Assembly: GCA_052390415.1 (NCBI GenBank)
Contig: JBQTGY010000003.1
Span: 1 to 49,529, forward strand
Direction: 5' to 3'
From: JANNWF01 sp052390415
Lineage (GTDB): Bacteria; Pseudomonadota; Gammaproteobacteria; Xanthomonadales; Xanthomonadaceae
Length of the DNA: 49,529 nucleotides
Shown here: positions 26,401 through 35,300 of the stretch, one piece after another
How the letters are laid out: each line of letters opens with the position of its first letter
How positions within the stretch are numbered: the stretch's first letter is position 1
Position numbers and translations under genes: made by a program
The notes under the pieces: model-generated
What the model was told of the DNA's origin: nothing
Seen by the model: the letters and a program-made list of their open reading frames with translations, nothing else
The model's database searches: none

Positions 26401-27221
26401 CCAACGGCGCACGACTGAAGGATCTGCCCAAGCCCAACAAGGCCGATGACGGCGAACTCGCCCCAGCCGCCAGCGAGCGCTGGAAGCTGCTGAAGAAGGA
26501 CGTCAAGGCCATTGCCAACAACCAGATCCAGCGCCTGGAGCTGGCGATGTGCAGCGGGCGCAGCTTCGACGCGTCGGTGTTCCGCCAGTTCTTCGTCCAG
26601 CACCCATTGATGCGCCACCTTGTGCGCCGGCTGCTATGGGGCGTGCCGCAGGCAGATGGCAGCGTGCTGGGATTTCGCGTCGCCGAGGATCTGAGCTTTG
26701 CCGATCACGAGGACATGCAGTTCGAGCTTGCCGAAGACGCCACCGTCTGCCTGCCGCACGTGCTGATGTTGGGCGAAGCCCAACAGGCTGCGTTCGGCCA
26801 GGTGTTCGCCGACTACGAGATCCTGCAACCTTTCGTGCAGCTTGGCCGCGAAATTCTGACCATGAGCGAGGACGAACTGGGCCAGTTCGAGTCGTCGCGC
26901 TTCAAGGGCAAACGCGTTGCAATCGGCAGCGTTTACGGCCTGCAGCATCGCGGATGGCGGCACGGCAGCCCGCAGGACGGCGGCTGGATCGGCTGGTTTG
27001 AAAAGTCGCTGCCGGGCGGGCTTGAAGTGCAACTCGAACTCGAGCCCGGCACCGTCGTCGGTGAAATCAACTACGAACCCAAACAGACGCTGGGCGCGCT
27101 CAGCCTGCGGATTGCCAACAGCTGGGACGACGCCGGACGGCGTTGCTTCCGCGAGCTTGACGCGGTGGCGCGCTCTGAACTGCTGCGCGATCTGGACCGG
27201 CTCTCGGTGCTGGTGGAGTAG
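23418..27221 (+). CDS. yehI: WGR-domain and DUF4132 giant protein (YehI/MolR-like)
   Basis: The 1267-residue protein opens with a WGR domain (1-75: FELIEGTSSKFWEVSRDGST, then YSVRYGRIGTNGQ), the module that in PARP1-3 reads broken DNA and signals to the ADP-ribosyltransferase domain. A Ser/Ala/Pro-rich linker follows (about 80-150), then a long helical-repeat body. The C-terminal DUF4132 region (about 1000-1190) contains LSFADHEDMQFELAEDATVC and GSVYGLQHRGWRH. Length is close to E. coli YehI. It starts inside the last codons of yehQ and ends the operon at a hairpin. Early reports tied the E. coli molR region to molybdate, but the function is unsettled. Confidence 0.9.
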   Translation: MQRFELIEGTSSKFWEVSRDGSTYSVRYGRIGTNGQTLSKTAVSDAKAQAEVDKLIKEKTGKGYSEVASAAGSIPAVLASTSSKPSTPSVAKSAGKSVVAPTAAADISNASDAPASMVAPSRPAPSKPSAEVGDLRQPSGEFQFSSAWRKALPSQRGFPAHGAPPALPALWLSLAGFVNQEDRQSHWAIKGAGLAAVLKQNPLDHLFSETSLTEADPQRWLVALQLGCVVQNENYDNAQCLLIQLAVQLHGVAFATECYLAAMTQMPSGSHVNWYYNGRLSIDALNAALASCSESDYAQATAIARAKVPSAAIDRFLRGAVFNSEATLVAEALEVADFNNGYARISASGLAGVSLTLTQAQALVEAPASRGNPTSTILALNLVRAHAAAALPLVARLYDLVDDSQLRQRLAEILRGFDSNEAFVELLGRIEHKEARAQIDDFARAYPFAAMRAALTFIARSRSKSAEAWLSRMLAAYPALLALLRDDTVGAASDVLDRLCSKLIDLDEAPLDALPTVLSDPPWLKPQPKRVRPTLPDVAMPAARLQWPDGLREDWSRRLPANDSADPDSNKQKGRMGEALEQLSIPRDLWPALLSGEIADLSPHLAAIESHRGSRPAYHRYRYLRSLTSLAPRFRLLLWNSLSGWDGYTWEGSPTAGSLIAHYELAALPGLLNFLESRLEHGLIAALPVAAPEVAAFAAKGLLGKKSRPHAAAWLRAHAELASTALLVQCASGAKQVIANAEAALRWLAANVEPARLIEGARHFGAAGEALLEAITAVDPLSLLPQKPRPLANFFLPGGFARPRLTDGRALPAEVLPALGTMLQVSLLDEAYTGLDQVKSACNAASLDEFAWDLFQAWYQNGAPSKESWGFTAMGLIGGDGCVRQLTPLIREWPGESQHARAVLGLDILAAIGSDLALMNLNGIAQKAKFKGLQDRARDRIQAIAEARDLSTEELADRLVPDLDLDANGTLLLDFGHRRFTVGFDEQLRPFVLDANGARLKDLPKPNKADDGELAPAASERWKLLKKDVKAIANNQIQRLELAMCSGRSFDASVFRQFFVQHPLMRHLVRRLLWGVPQADGSVLGFRVAEDLSFADHEDMQFELAEDATVCLPHVLMLGEAQQAAFGQVFADYEILQPFVQLGREILTMSEDELGQFESSRFKGKRVAIGSVYGLQHRGWRHGSPQDGGWIGWFEKSLPGGLEVQLELEPGTVVGEINYEPKQTLGALSLRIANSWDDAGRRCFRELDAVARSELLRDLDRLSVLVE

Positions 27222-27237
27222 TCCGGGCGACATCGAT

Positions 27238-27256
27238 GCTGCCATGACATGGCAGC
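27238..27256. terminator. Short palindrome between convergent genes, possible terminator
   Basis: GCTGCCATG and CATGGCAGC form a perfect 9-bp inverted repeat around a single A, between the stop of the yehI-like gene (27221) and the stop of the opposing gene (27276). No T-run follows on either strand, so intrinsic termination is uncertain. The tiny centre also fits a protein-binding palindrome. Confidence 0.4.
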
Positions 27257-27275
27257 AATCGAGTTGATTGTCAGC

Positions 27276-27773
27276 TCAGACCTCGTCGGTCGCGCGGCGA
27301 AACGCCATGGTCCAGTTGGTCTCCCAGTTCGTGCCACCATCGCTGGAAAACGCCTGCTCCCAGCGTGGCGCGGTTGGATCGACGGTAATCCACAGGAAGC
27401 GAACACGGATGGGCACTCCGTTGAGGGTGTCGTCTGCGAAGAACGTGCCGACGCCATCCTCGAACGCGCCGACCACAGGCACATCGAGTTGACCAGGCGC
27501 GCGCCCATCCAACCACCAGATCGACCAACGCTTGCTGCACGGATCGAATGCACGCATTGCCAGCGCGCGATACGAGCCTTCAGGCAGATGCAGCAGGTTG
27601 TCTTCGACATTGCCGAATCCACCCAACACCCGTTGGGTGGACATTTCGCCAGCAAATTCGATCCACTCGGTACAACCGACCAGCCGCTCTCGCAGCCGAC
27701 GATGCCTGACCTGCCAGTCGCCGATGGCAAATTCAAAGTCAGTCGGTGCGTTTGCGCCAATTCCGAGCAGCAT
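27276..27773 (-). CDS. DUF1579-like small soluble protein
   Basis: The ATG at 27773 lies 2 nt after the glutathione transferase stop (TGAGCATG), so the two are translationally coupled. The 165-residue product has the pattern of the DUF1579 / lipocalin-like group: FEFAIGDWQVRHRRL at the start, ALAMRAFDPCSKRWSIWWLD in the middle, and a C-terminal NWETNWTMAFRR. These proteins form a beta-barrel; the ligand is unknown. No signal peptide is present. Its pairing with GST suggests a shared small-molecule stress role (inference). Confidence 0.75.
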   Translation of the reverse strand: MLLGIGANAPTDFEFAIGDWQVRHRRLRERLVGCTEWIEFAGEMSTQRVLGGFGNVEDNLLHLPEGSYRALAMRAFDPCSKRWSIWWLDGRAPGQLDVPVVGAFEDGVGTFFADDTLNGVPIRVRFLWITVDPTAPRWEQAFSSDGGTNWETNWTMAFRRATDEV

Positions 27774-27775
27774 GC

Positions 27776-28411
27776 TCAGCTTCCCTGGCCGCGTTCTGCC
27801 AATAGCTTCGCATCCAGTTCTCCGGCACGAACCACCGCCGAATGCGCACCGATGCGATCCATGTACGCGACGATCACCGGAAGTTTGGGCACCAAGCCGA
27901 AGTCGGTCGTCCATTTGAGTGCGGAGCCCCAGAGCAGGTCGGCCGCGGTGAGCGTGTCACCCAACAAGTAGTCTCCACGCGACAACTGCTCCACCAGCGT
28001 TTCGATGACGCTGTCGTAGTCGCGAAAAGGAGAGGTGCTGGGGTCGATGGGTTCGCGCTTGAAGGCCATGTCCATCAGTGCGGGTTCGAAACACGCCGCG
28101 TAAAACGCGAGCCAGCGCAAGTACGGCCCACGCCGGGAGTCATCAAATGCCGGCGCGAGCTTTGCGTTCGGGAAGCGATCCGCCAGGTAGATGGTGATCG
28201 CCACTTGTTCCGTCACCACGACGCCGTTGTGCACCAGCGTCGGCAATTTTCCGAGTGGGTTGAGGGCGAGGAACTCCGGCGTGCGGTTGTCGCCAGCCTT
28301 GAAATCGATGTACTGCACTTCGTAGGGCGCGCCGACGGCTTCCAACAGAACCCGCGCACTGGACGAACGGGACTGGGGGTTGTGGTACAGCGTGAGGTTG
28401 GGCGTGCTCAT
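27776..28411 (-). CDS. Glutathione S-transferase
   Basis: The 211-residue cytosolic GST has an N-terminal thioredoxin fold with a serine-rich active-site loop (LYHNPQSRSSSARVLLEAVG), the cis-proline segment GKLPTLV and TEQVAITIYLADRF. The helical C-terminal domain contains LLGDTLTAADLLWG. It conjugates glutathione to electrophiles; the substrate is not deducible. The true start is MSTPNLTLYH, and the longer frame upstream overlaps the divergent regulator. It is divergent from a WYL regulator 80 bp away that probably controls it. Confidence 0.93.
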   Translation of the reverse strand: MSTPNLTLYHNPQSRSSSARVLLEAVGAPYEVQYIDFKAGDNRTPEFLALNPLGKLPTLVHNGVVVTEQVAITIYLADRFPNAKLAPAFDDSRRGPYLRWLAFYAACFEPALMDMAFKREPIDPSTSPFRDYDSVIETLVEQLSRGDYLLGDTLTAADLLWGSALKWTTDFGLVPKLPVIVAYMDRIGAHSAVVRAGELDAKLLAERGQGS

Positions 28412-28449
28412 GGGGAATCCTGACGTCGGTTGAAGGTGCGAGCAAGGTA

Positions 28450-28473
28450 GCGGACATTGCGGACATATTCCGT
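28450..28473. promoter_or_regulatory. Candidate operator between GST and the WYL regulator
   Basis: Two direct GCGGACAT units (28450-28457 and 28459-28466) lie in the 80-bp divergent intergenic region. The second forms an imperfect-spaced inverted repeat CGGA-CATAT-TCCG. Position and symmetry suit a binding site for the adjacent WYL-domain regulator. Confidence 0.45.
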
Positions 28474-28491
28474 CCTCGATAGGCTGATCGC

Positions 28492-29445
28492 ATGCTTTCC
28501 ACCTCGGCCCGTCTGCTGCGTCTGGCCAGCTTGCTGCAATCGCGACGGCACTGGCCAGGCGCGGCGCTGGCAGACGCACTTGGCATCGACGCGCGCACCG
28601 TGCGTCGAGACATTGATCGCCTGCGCGAACTGGGCTATCCCATCGAAGCCTCTGCCGGCGTGGGTGGTGGTTACGCGCTGGGTCGTGGCGCGGACCTGCC
28701 GCCCCTGGTGCTGGATGACGACGAAGCGGTGGCGCTGGCGATTGCACTGCGTGCGGCCAGCGCCAATGTCGGCGGCATCGAAGCCACGTCACTGCGCTTG
28801 TTGGGCAAACTCGACCAATTGATGCCCACCCGTCTGCGCCGGCGCGCGACCGCCCTGCATGCGGTGACGCTGTCGCTGCGCAGCGGGCCGCCGCTGGTGG
28901 ATGCGAGCCTGCTGAGCGACCTCGCTACCGCCTGCCGCGACTTTTGCAGCCTGCACTTCGCCTACGAGAATCACGCCGGCGAATCCAGCCAGCGTGAGGT
29001 GCAGCCACAGCGCTTGGCCAACTTTGGCCGCCGCTGGTATCTGATCGCATGGGACTGCGTGCGCGGCGACTGGCGCACGTTTCGAGTCGACCGCATCACC
29101 CACAAGCCCGTTGTGGGCGCCAGATTCACTCCGCGGCCGGTGCCGCAGGACGTTGCCGCGCGCCTTGAACGTGGCATCGCCTACGCGCCCTACGCGTTTC
29201 GAATCACCCTGCGCGTGGCCGGCAGCCTTGCCGAACTGCAAGCCAGCTTGCCCGTTTGGTGCGGCGTGCTGGAACCCGAGACCGACAGCCACAGCTTGCT
29301 GCTGGTCGGCGCCGACTCAGCACACAACCTGCTGGCCCAGGTGCTGATGCTCGGCCGCGACGTGGAGCTGGTCGAAGGTCAAGCGCTGGTTCCGGAGCTG
29401 CAACAGGTGCTTGATCGGCTGACAAAGGTGCTGCAACCGAGCTGA
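28492..29445 (+). CDS. YafY-family transcriptional regulator with HTH and WYL domains
   Basis: The 317-residue protein has an N-terminal winged helix (about 1-65: RLLRLASLLQSRRHWPGAAL, ALGIDARTVRRDIDRLRELG). A WYL domain lies at about 140-205 (SLHFAYEN, then LANFGRRWYLIAWD and WRTFRVDRI), with a C-terminal WCX-type extension. WYL domains bind small ligands or nucleic acid and switch the repressor or activator. The divergent GST/DUF1579 pair is the natural target. ATG at 28492. Confidence 0.93.
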   Translation: MLSTSARLLRLASLLQSRRHWPGAALADALGIDARTVRRDIDRLRELGYPIEASAGVGGGYALGRGADLPPLVLDDDEAVALAIALRAASANVGGIEATSLRLLGKLDQLMPTRLRRRATALHAVTLSLRSGPPLVDASLLSDLATACRDFCSLHFAYENHAGESSQREVQPQRLANFGRRWYLIAWDCVRGDWRTFRVDRITHKPVVGARFTPRPVPQDVAARLERGIAYAPYAFRITLRVAGSLAELQASLPVWCGVLEPETDSHSLLLVGADSAHNLLAQVLMLGRDVELVEGQALVPELQQVLDRLTKVLQPS

Positions 29446-29598
29446 AGGATTTATCTTCCACCGGGCTCACCCGCCGGGATCGGCTTTCGCCGCCGTTTGG
29501 ACACAGCGGTCGATTGGTCCGGCTCGAAACGCGGTTTCCCATCGAGCGGCATTGGCTCGCTCCGCCAAGCGGCCAAGCCCGCGCGTTAGACTGACGCG

Positions 29599-31209
29599 GT
29601 GACTGTCCCGCGTACGATCACGTATTGCGTTTTGGGCCTCGCCAGCTTCCCGGCACTCGCTGGCGCGCCCGATCCGTTGGTATTCGCCAATGGGTTCGAG
29701 GCGGCTGTGTCTTCGCTGTGCAGCGTGGTCACGCCGGGCAACACCACGGTCGCGACGCCGCAGCTGTCGGCAACCTTGCGCGATTCGTTCCACGAGTCCT
29801 GGCTGGGCTCGCCCGCCGTTGCTGATCTGCAGGGGGATGGCACGCCAGAGATTCTGGCCGCGCGCAGCGGTCTGGTGATCGGCTGGCACATCAACGGCAC
29901 TGTCGTGTTTCGTGCCACGGTGACGGGTCGCGTGTGGTCGTCGCCGATCGTCGCCGACCTCGTCAGTTCGCAACCGGGACTCGAAGTGGCTGTCGCCGCG
30001 CGCGGCCAGATCTATGCGTGGAACTCGGCCGGTACCTTGCTGCCCGGTTTTCCGCACACCTGGCGCGACGAAATGCGCTCGATTGCCGCAGGCGACATCG
30101 ATGGCGATGGCGATCTGGAACTGGTGGTTGCGACTACCCAGCGGCTGGAGGCCAACGGCCAGCGCGACTTGTTGTATGCGGTGCATCACAACGGCGCGCC
30201 GGTGGTCGGGTTCCCGCCCAACACCAGCGGCGCGGCCGGCTGCACCACGACGTGTTTCGTCACCGGCGGTTTTGACCAGAACGTCGCCTTGGGCAACGTT
30301 GATGCCGATGCCGCGCTCGAGGTGTTCGCCGGTCACGACAATGCGTACCTGAGTCTGCACGACGGCAGCGGCCGCGCCTTTGATGCGGCATCGATCTTCA
30401 ACAATCGCGACAAGATTTCGGGCGTGCGTTCGATGCTGGACTACACGCTGGCGCAGCAGGGCTTCGCCAACAACGAAGCGGTCGACAACCAGGGCCACTT
30501 CACCAACTCCGCGCCGGCGTTTGCGGATGTGGACGGCGATGGCATCCGTGAGCTGGTGATCCTGGGCTCGGTGCAGAATGCGGCGCAGACCGACCGCCAG
30601 CGCGGCGTCGCCGTTTGGGTGATGCGCCCGGATGGCACCCGGCCCACGGCGTGGGTTGCCCCGTATCACGCGCCCACCTATCTCGCAGGACTGCTGGATT
30701 TCGCCGGCACCAATATTGTCGGCGCGACCAATCAACCTGCGGTCGCCAACATCGACTCTTCGCGTCCGGGGCCAGAGTTTGTTTTTGCCGGATTCGACGG
30801 GCGCATCCACGCTGTGGATTCGAACCGGCAGGCAATGTGGCAACACACCTACACCACCGATGCGCGCGTGCTCACAGGCGGCGTGGCTATCGGTGACTTG
30901 TCTGGCGACGGCCGTCCCGAGATCGTGTTCGCCAGCTACTCGCCGGACGCCGACAAGAGCAACCTGTTTGTGCTCGATGCCTTGGGCAATCGCCTGCACA
31001 CCATTCCCCTGCCGGACCGCGGCGTGATGTCGGTGCCCACCTTGGCGGATGCGGATGCCAACGGCACGCTGGACATCGTGCTCAACCTGAAAGATGGCGT
31101 TAGCAATGTGCGCCAAGTGCTTGTTTATACTGTGCCAGGTGCGCAGGCAAATTGTTTGCCTTGGCCCACCGGTCGCGCCAACCTGTTGCGCAGCGGCAAT
31201 CCACCGTAG
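29599..31209 (+). CDS. Secreted FG-GAP/VCBS beta-propeller protein with N-terminal FANGFE tag
   Basis: A GTG start and signal peptide (ending near PALAGA) lead a 536-residue exported protein. At least five FG-GAP-type blades carry Ca2+-binding DxDGDG-like loops: DLQGDGTPEIL, DIDGDGDLELV, DVDGDGIRELV, DLSGDGRPEIV and DADANGTLDIV. They build an integrin-alpha-like propeller for adhesion or binding. The tag LVFANGFE sits directly after the signal peptide; in Lysobacterales this tag is normally at the C-terminus. The GTG has no strong ribosome binding site, so the exact start is less certain. Confidence 0.85.
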   Translation: MTVPRTITYCVLGLASFPALAGAPDPLVFANGFEAAVSSLCSVVTPGNTTVATPQLSATLRDSFHESWLGSPAVADLQGDGTPEILAARSGLVIGWHINGTVVFRATVTGRVWSSPIVADLVSSQPGLEVAVAARGQIYAWNSAGTLLPGFPHTWRDEMRSIAAGDIDGDGDLELVVATTQRLEANGQRDLLYAVHHNGAPVVGFPPNTSGAAGCTTTCFVTGGFDQNVALGNVDADAALEVFAGHDNAYLSLHDGSGRAFDAASIFNNRDKISGVRSMLDYTLAQQGFANNEAVDNQGHFTNSAPAFADVDGDGIRELVILGSVQNAAQTDRQRGVAVWVMRPDGTRPTAWVAPYHAPTYLAGLLDFAGTNIVGATNQPAVANIDSSRPGPEFVFAGFDGRIHAVDSNRQAMWQHTYTTDARVLTGGVAIGDLSGDGRPEIVFASYSPDADKSNLFVLDALGNRLHTIPLPDRGVMSVPTLADADANGTLDIVLNLKDGVSNVRQVLVYTVPGAQANCLPWPTGRANLLRSGNPP

Positions 31210-31321
31210 GCCACACGGGCAATCACGCGCATCCAGCTCACACTGCTCACAAGCTCGGTGGGTCGAGACCTACTCTGGGCAAGCGGCGTCTTCCTGATCG
31301 ATTTTCAAAGAAGTTTCCTTC

Positions 31322-32344
31322 ATGACTCATTTGCACACCGGTTCGCTGCCGCGACTCCTGGCGCTGACAACGCTGCTGCTGTTTCCTGTGCTCACCGCCG
31401 CCGCGGTGAAAACGCGCGCGCTCGCCGAGATTGCTGAATTGGCGCAGGGTCAAGCCTCGGCGCAAGTGCTCAGCCCGAACGACAGCCTGTTGTCCGCTGA
31501 GCTCTCGGCCGTCGTCAGTGCCGTTCATGCTGACGTTGGGGCCTCCGTTCGTCGCGGCGAGCTGTTGATCGAACTCGACGCCAGCGATGCCCGCCTGGCG
31601 CTGGCTCAGGCGGATGCCCTGTTGGCGGCGGCGAAGTCCAATCTGGACATGGCGGCGCAGCGGCTGGCGCGCGCCAAACAACTGCGCGAGCAGCACTACG
31701 CCTCCGCCGACGATCTGCTGGCGCGCGGTACCGAAGAGCAGGCGGCGCGATCAGAAGTCGCGGTGCGCGAGGCGGCGCGCAAAGTGGCTGCGCGCAGCGT
31801 GGAAAAGGCGCGCATCGTCGCCCCGTTTGCTGGCGTGGTGATCGAGCGGCATGCGCAGCGGGGCGCGCTGGCGGGCATCGGCAGCCCATTGCTGAGGATC
31901 GTCGATCTCGCCGCACCGGAAGTGCAAGTTGCCCTGCAAGCCGGTGATGCACGCGGCATCGAGAAGGCCAGCGCGCTGCGTTTCGAGAGTCAGGGCCAGA
32001 GCTGGCCGCTGCGTCTGCTGCGGCTGTCGCCCGTCGCAGACTCCAGCACACGCACCCAGGTCGCTCGCTTCGCTTTTGTCGATGCCCCGGCCACGGCGGG
32101 TCTGGCGGGCCTGCTGCGTTGGCAGGGTCCACAGCGCCTGTTGCCGGCCGAACTGATGGTCCAGCGTGGCGAACAGCGCGGCGCTTTTGTGGTGGTGGAT
32201 GGATTTGCCCGTTTCATCGCCGCCACCGACGCCCAGCAGGGACGCAGCTTCGCCATCGACCTGCCGGATTCTGCGCAGATCGTGGTTGACGGCCAGCAAG
32301 CGCTGAGCGATGGCGAGCCCGTGACGGTCGACAGCACGCCCTGA
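31322..32344 (+). CDS. RND efflux periplasmic adaptor (HlyD/membrane fusion protein)
   Basis: The 340-residue exported protein has a signal peptide (to about residue 27) and a lipoyl half-motif around VSAVHADVGASVRRGELLIE. An alanine-rich coiled-coil hairpin (about 90-160) is followed by the second lipoyl half ARIVAPFAGVVIERHAQRGA and a beta-barrel domain. It links the inner-membrane RND pump, coded 51 bp downstream, to an outer-membrane TolC-type channel. No TolC gene is in the window, so a shared channel must be used. Confidence 0.92.
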   Translation: MTHLHTGSLPRLLALTTLLLFPVLTAAAVKTRALAEIAELAQGQASAQVLSPNDSLLSAELSAVVSAVHADVGASVRRGELLIELDASDARLALAQADALLAAAKSNLDMAAQRLARAKQLREQHYASADDLLARGTEEQAARSEVAVREAARKVAARSVEKARIVAPFAGVVIERHAQRGALAGIGSPLLRIVDLAAPEVQVALQAGDARGIEKASALRFESQGQSWPLRLLRLSPVADSSTRTQVARFAFVDAPATAGLAGLLRWQGPQRLLPAELMVQRGEQRGAFVVVDGFARFIAATDAQQGRSFAIDLPDSAQIVVDGQQALSDGEPVTVDSTP

Positions 32345-32395
32345 CCGCGTCCGCGCCAATTTTTGAACAAACACAGCCGCGCTTCGAGTCCAACC

Positions 32396-35300
32396 ATGTC
32401 GATTGTCCGCAGCCTCATTACCAACCATCCGCTGGCCAACATCGCCTTCGTGGTGGTCATCCTGATGGGCGCATTGGCCTACCAGAAGATGCCGCGCGAG
32501 CAGGACCCGGAGATCAACTTCAACTGGGTCAACATCTCGACCGCCCTGCCCGGCGCCAGTGCGCAGGATGTCGAGAACCGGATCACCAATCCACTCGAGG
32601 ATTCACTGCGCAACGTGCAGGACATCCGCTTCGTGGTCAGCACCTCGCGTGAGGGCGTGTCCAACATTCTGGTCCGCTTTCGCGAGATACCGGTGCGGGT
32701 GTTCGACAAGCGCATCACCGATGTGCGTCGAGAAATTCAGAACAAGTTCAACGCGGAACTGCCGAGCGAAGCGGTCGATCCGGTGATCCTCGAGATCACC
32801 ACATCGAATGGGTTCCCCACCGCGATGTTGGCGCTGCGCGGCCAGGCCAGCGACGAACACCTGCGCTTCGCGGCGCGCCAGGTGAAGGATGATCTCGAGC
32901 GGATCAGCGGCGTCGACCAAGTCACTGCCATCGGTTTTCAGGATCCCGAGCTGCATGTCGAGTTCGATCCCGCTGCGCTGGCGTCTCGCGGCCTGCTGGC
33001 CACCGATCTTGCCGACGGCCTGCGGATCTGGTTCCGCGACACTTTCGCCGGCAAGGTCAGGACCGGCGATGGCGAATGGTTGGTGCGTGTCAGCGACACC
33101 AGTCCCGATCCCGAAGCGATTGCAGGCTTCGTGCTGCAGCCGCGCGGCATGGCCGACGCACAGGTGCCGCTCGACGCGGTCGCTGCGGTGCGACGCGACC
33201 GGGTGACGCCGCGCACCTTGTCTGCCATGGATGGCCAGCCGATGGTGCTGATGTCGGTGACCAAGGTTGGCTACACCAACACGCTGCAGCTGGTTGAGCG
33301 AATCCACGACTACGTCGAGCGCAAGAACGCTGTGCTGGCAGACAGCGGCCTGTCTTTGGTGATGACCGACGACCAGACGATTCCTACCCGCGAAGCGCTG
33401 GGCATCATGCAGAACAACGCGGTGCTCGGCCTGCTGCTGGTGCTGGCCGTGTGCTGGGTGTTCCTGGGTTCGCGGATCGCGGCGCTGGTCTCGCTGGGCG
33501 TGGTGTTTTCGGTGGCGGGCACGTTCTGGTTTCTCGACATCTGGGGTTCGACCCTCAACGTCTCGGTGCTGCTGGGCGTGGTCATCGTGCTCGGCATGTT
33601 GGTCGACGACGCCGTCGTGATCGTCGAATCGATTTACTACCGCATGCAGCGCGGCATGGACGCACTGCCGGCGGCGCTGGACGCATTGCGCGAAGTGGGC
33701 CTGCCAGTGCTCGCCGCGGTATCGACGACCATTGCCGCCTTCCTGCCGCTGATGCTGCTGCCGGGCATCATCGGCAAATTCATGTTCGTGATTCCCTTTG
33801 TGGTGACGGTCGGTCTGCTGGTCAGTCTGGTCGAGGCGATGTGGATGCTGCCGGCGCACATTGGCGCGTTGGGCGCGCGCTCGATCAGCCGCTCGCGCAC
33901 GCAAGCGCTGCGCGAGCGTTACACGCAACGGGTGCGTGTGGCCTACACGCGCGCCCTGATCCACGTCATGCGCCATCCGGGTCGTTATCTGGCGTTCGCG
34001 TTGGCGCTGTTCATCGGCGCCGTCGCTGCGCTTGCTGGTGGAATGGTCAAGTTCCAGTTCTTCGCCTTCGACCCGATCCGCCTGTACTACGTGAATGTAG
34101 ACATGCCGCCGGATTCATCGATCGATGCCACCCTGCGCCAGACCATGCGCGTCGAGGAAGTCGTCCGCGCGCATCTACGCGAAGGCGAAGCGCGCTCGGT
34201 GGTGTCGATGACCGGCATCAAGTTCACCGAGGTCGAGCCGGTGTTCGGCGACCAGTACGGGCAGATCGCGGTGTCGCTGAATCCTTCCACGCCCGACGCC
34301 CGCAGTCTGGACGAGATCATCGAAGGCATGCGCAAGGCGGTGGAATCGACACCCGGTCGCGCCACCTTGAGCTTCCTCAAGATTTCCGGTGGCCCGCCCG
34401 CGGGTAAGCCGATCAGCGTCAAGGTGCGTGCCGATGATTTCGTTGAATTGCGCGCCGCCGCTGCAGCTATCAAAGCCGAGGTTGCGAAGATTCCCGGCAC
34501 CCGCGACATCGTCGACAACGACGTCGCCGGGCGTGACGAGTTGAGTCTGCAGGTTGACGTGGAGGCAGCACGACGCGCTGGCCTGGATCCCGGCGCGGTG
34601 GCGCGACTCGTGCGCCTGCACGTCGATGGCGAAGTGGTCGCCGACTTGCGCGACCGCGGCGAGAAGGTCGAGCTGCGGGTGCGCGCGACGCCGCGCAGCG
34701 TGCAGCAAATCGAGGCGGTGCTGGACGACCCGATCGCCCTGCCGGGTGGTGGCATGAGCACGCTGCGCGCCCTGGTGCACGCCGAGCAGGGCAAGAGTCC
34801 GGGCATGATCCGACACTGGAACCTGCGGCGTGCCATCACCATCGAAGCCGACCTCGACCCCGACCTGATCGACACCGTCGAAGCGAACCGTCTGCTGGTC
34901 GAGGCATGGGATCGCGAGCGCCCGGCCTTTCCGAACACCAATCTGGATTTCTCCGGCGAACTCGACGACATCGAAGAATCGCTGGACGCGATGGGCGGGC
35001 TGTTCCTGCTCGGGATTGGTCTGATTTATCTCATTCTCGCCGCGCAGTTCCGCAGCTATTTCCAGCCGCTGCTTATTCTCGTCACCGTGCCACTGGCCTT
35101 CACCGGAGTCACCCTGGGTTTGCTGGTATCAGGCAACCCGCTGTCGCTGTACACGCTGTACGGCATCATCGCGCTCACTGGCATTGCGGTGAACGCCGCG
35201 ATCGTGCTGATCAGCGCGGCCAACGACCGTCGCGCCACCGGCATGCGCACCCTGCATGCCACGATCTATGCCGCACGGCGGCGCGTGATCGCCATCATCA

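Noticed and set aside
29467..31116. 549-codon open frame on the minus strand
   Set aside because: It is the exact antisense of the FG-GAP gene, whose DxDGDG loops, signal peptide and codon use are clearly the real coding sequence.
32603..33976. 457-codon minus-strand frame rich in His, Gln and Arg
   Set aside because: Antisense shadow of the RND pump gene; composition is typical of GC-rich reverse frames and no family is recognisable.
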